Below, piece by piece: positions 5,894 to 7,542 of a stretch of DNA of 7,542 nucleotides. The stretch is from Candidatus Caldarchaeum sp. (GTDB lineage: Archaea; Thermoproteota; Nitrososphaeria_A; Caldarchaeales; Caldarchaeaceae), in contig JANWZU010000013.1 in assembly GCA_025054795.1 (NCBI GenBank), positions 1 to 7,542 of the forward strand. Reading direction: 5' to 3'. The notes under the pieces were generated by a model that was not told the origin of the DNA, did no database searches, and worked only from the letters and a program-made list of their open reading frames with translations. The position numbers and the translations under genes were made by a program. Every line of letters starts with the position of its first letter. Position 1 is the first letter of the stretch.

Positions 5894-5924
5894 TCTTTCT
5901 ACTTTAACGGCTTTTGGTAAAATG

Positions 5925-5932
5925 CATATTAA
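5925..5932 (+). promoter_or_regulatory. TATA-like element of the S8 protease gene
   Basis: CATATTAA is centred about 34 bp before the TTG at 5963, which predicts a leader of a few bases. It is the best AT-rich match on the plus strand of the 100-bp divergent region; its distance from the cyclodeaminase TATA box is about 38 bp, so the two promoters may interfere with each other. Confidence 0.4.
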
Positions 5933-5962
5933 CCGACTCCAACAGCCATCTGTAGCTGAGAA

Positions 5963-7542
5963 TTGATAGCAGCTCTGATACTACTGCAGCTTCTGCTCCT
6001 TTCATCCGCAGCGCCTACGCCTAGGGTTGTTGAGGAGACGTTCGAGGATGTAATCATCGTCAACGGAGGCAAGTTTTACCACTTCACCGACGCAGAGGTA
6101 GGAGATCTAGCTACAGCGAGAATTCCACGCAGCCTCATCGAAGCGCTGGCACGTGAGGGGGCTGAGGTCTACAAGCCCCGTCTCCTCAAGCCCACACTGG
6201 ACCTGAGCACGGCCGAAATCGGCACCAGCGTGCTAGCCAACTTAACAGGCCTCAACGCAGCAGCCGTAGACGGCAGAAACGTGTTGATAGCCTTCGTCGA
6301 CACAGGAGTCGACTACAGACATCCAGCCTTCAAGTCGAAACAGGGAGAAAACCGCATCCTTTACATATGGGACCAGACGCTCGACGGCAGAAAGCCTGAA
6401 GGGTTCGGATACGGCCACGAATGTCTTCCACAGGAGATAGCCGATGGTTCCTGCCCGCAGAGAGACACAGTTGGACATGGGACTATCATAGCCTCCATCG
6501 CTGCTGGCGGAGCCTACGGCGAGTGGCTGATGCGTGGCGTTGCACCCGGAGCCGAGCTCATCGTCGTCAAGAGCGGGGGGCCTACGTGTGCTGATGGACG
6601 GTGGTTCTTTACGGAGAAGGGGTTGATGGACGGTGTAGCCTACGCAGTCGAGAAAGCACGCTCGCTTGGCAGGCGGCTTGTTGTTGTGTTGAGCGTGGGC
6701 ACAGACATCGGAGGACACGACGGGAACACTCCGCTTGAGAAGGCGCTGGACAAATGGGCTGAGGAAGGAGTTGTGTTCGCAGTGGCAGCAGGAAACTCAG
6801 CAGGAGAAAACAGACACGCAGCCGGCGTTCTTACCCCGGGCAGAAACACCACTATTTCATGGACGATTCCACCGTCCACGTCAGAGGCAAGCCTTTCTCT
6901 CGTCCTCGGCCCCGAAGACGAATTCGACCTGTACGCGTCTCCTCCCGGGGGTGGGACAGCCCTTCTAGCTCTAAACCAGACCACAAGAACAAGCCTTTTC
7001 AACGTGGAGACCTCGGTTTGGCGGAGAAGCGGCTTAACAGAGGTTTTGCTTGATTTCAACTTCCAAGCCCGCTCCACAGGCACTTGGAAGTTAACCATCT
7101 CTCCCAAAAACGTGAAGTCCGGAGTTTGGAACGCATGGGTGGAGACAAACACATGCTCAAACCAGTCCGAGGCCTTCCTCCCCTCCACCGAGTACTCCCT
7201 AAGCCCCGAATCAACCGTAACCATACCCGGTACAGCTAAAAAAGTTCTGACGGTTGGGGCTTACACCACACGCACCCAGTGGCAGGCGGCTGGAACGACG
7301 TGGAATGCAGGCGGTGTTGCAGGGGGTTTGGAGTACTACAGCGGTAGAGGACCTACGGCCGACGGAAGGGTTAAGCCTGACATAGCGGCTCCGGGTGGAG
7401 TGATTATGGGAGCGCGGTCGGGTGATTCGGGCCAGCAGCTCTTCAGCCCCAGCAGCTTGGTCGCAGTCAGCAGGGGAACAAGCATGGCTACACCTCACGC
7501 AGCTGGAGTGGCTGCGCTCGTTCTCCAGCTAGCGCCGCATCT
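5963..7542 (+). CDS. Secreted subtilisin-like (S8) serine protease, 3' end outside the window
   Basis: 526 codons are visible and the frame is open at the right edge. The catalytic triad is complete: Asp113 in VLIAFVDTGVDYRHP (107-121), His172 in VGHGT (170-174) and Ser507 in SRGTSMATPHAAGVAAL (503-519); the oxyanion Asn278 is in AVAAGNS. Residues 1-17 form a hydrophobic signal sequence, and about 25-90 may be a short prodomain. Between Asn278 and the PGTAKKVLTVGAY stretch (422-434) lies an insertion of about 140 residues with strand-rich sequence, resembling the jelly-roll insertion of the CspA-like S8 group. Cysteines 154, 164, 209 and 398 might form disulfides. The TTG is preferred since TGA stops the frame two codons earlier. 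The signal lacks the usual basic residues at its start. The product probably degrades or processes extracellular proteins. Confidence 0.9.
   Translation, partial: MIAALILLQLLLLSSAAPTPRVVEETFEDVIIVNGGKFYHFTDAEVGDLATARIPRSLIEALAREGAEVYKPRLLKPTLDLSTAEIGTSVLANLTGLNAAAVDGRNVLIAFVDTGVDYRHPAFKSKQGENRILYIWDQTLDGRKPEGFGYGHECLPQEIADGSCPQRDTVGHGTIIASIAAGGAYGEWLMRGVAPGAELIVVKSGGPTCADGRWFFTEKGLMDGVAYAVEKARSLGRRLVVVLSVGTDIGGHDGNTPLEKALDKWAEEGVVFAVAAGNSAGENRHAAGVLTPGRNTTISWTIPPSTSEASLSLVLGPEDEFDLYASPPGGGTALLALNQTTRTSLFNVETSVWRRSGLTEVLLDFNFQARSTGTWKLTISPKNVKSGVWNAWVETNTCSNQSEAFLPSTEYSLSPESTVTIPGTAKKVLTVGAYTTRTQWQAAGTTWNAGGVAGGLEYYSGRGPTADGRVKPDIAAPGGVIMGARSGDSGQQLFSPSSLVAVSRGTSMATPHAAGVAALVLQLAPH

Noticed and set aside
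6640..7224. Minus-strand open frame (194 codons) opposite the S8 protease
   Set aside because: The plus strand encodes catalytic motifs of S8 proteases over this stretch; the opposite frame has no recognisable sequence and no promoter.
1..7542. tRNA, rRNA, transposase or insertion sequence
   Set aside because: I saw no tRNA arms, conserved rRNA segments, transposase motifs or terminal repeats with target duplications on either strand.

Overview
The window looks archaeal. Most genes have a TATA-like box (TTTAAATA, TTTAAA or ATAAATA) about 27-30 bp ahead of the first codon and no Shine-Dalgarno sequence, which is the pattern of leaderless archaeal transcripts. Start codons are often GTG or TTG, terminators are T-rich tracts, and one gene encodes an archaeal-type AAA ATPase fused to a DUF4143-like domain. 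The moderately GC-rich codon use and the Thr-rich surface protein made of PGTT modules would fit a thermophilic member of the TACK group (Aigarchaeota/Caldarchaeum-like). That placement is an impression, not a measurement.

Layout from left to right. A minus-strand gene for a VOC-fold, CatE-like dioxygenase/glyoxalase is cut by the left edge (1-406). After an untranslated gap of about 240 bp come three plus-strand genes. The first encodes a Thr-rich, membrane-anchored surface protein of no family I recognise (661-1674). The second encodes a SIMPL/DUF541 protein with one N-terminal membrane segment (1860-2663). The third encodes a ten-helix EamA/DMT transporter (2706-3560). Convergent to these lies a minus-strand AAA_14/DUF4143-type ATPase (3600-4793), whose leaderless promoter is surrounded by three copies of the hexamer TTGACA/TGTCAA. 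Behind it, also on the minus strand, is an ornithine cyclodeaminase/mu-crystallin family NAD(P)-dependent enzyme (4912-5862). A 100-bp divergent promoter region separates this from a secreted subtilisin-like (S8) serine protease read on the plus strand and cut by the right edge (5963-7542).

The genes do not form an obvious single pathway. Three of the seven products (Thr-rich protein, SIMPL protein, S8 protease) are predicted to be outside the cytoplasm and the transporter is in the membrane, so the neighbourhood has a cell-envelope flavour. Each gene seems to have its own promoter, except possibly the SIMPL-EamA pair. I see no CRISPR array, tRNA, rRNA, transposase or complete defence system. 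The best candidates for something undescribed are the modular Thr-rich surface protein, the repeat-flanked promoter of the ATPase gene, and the insertion-bearing S8 protease.
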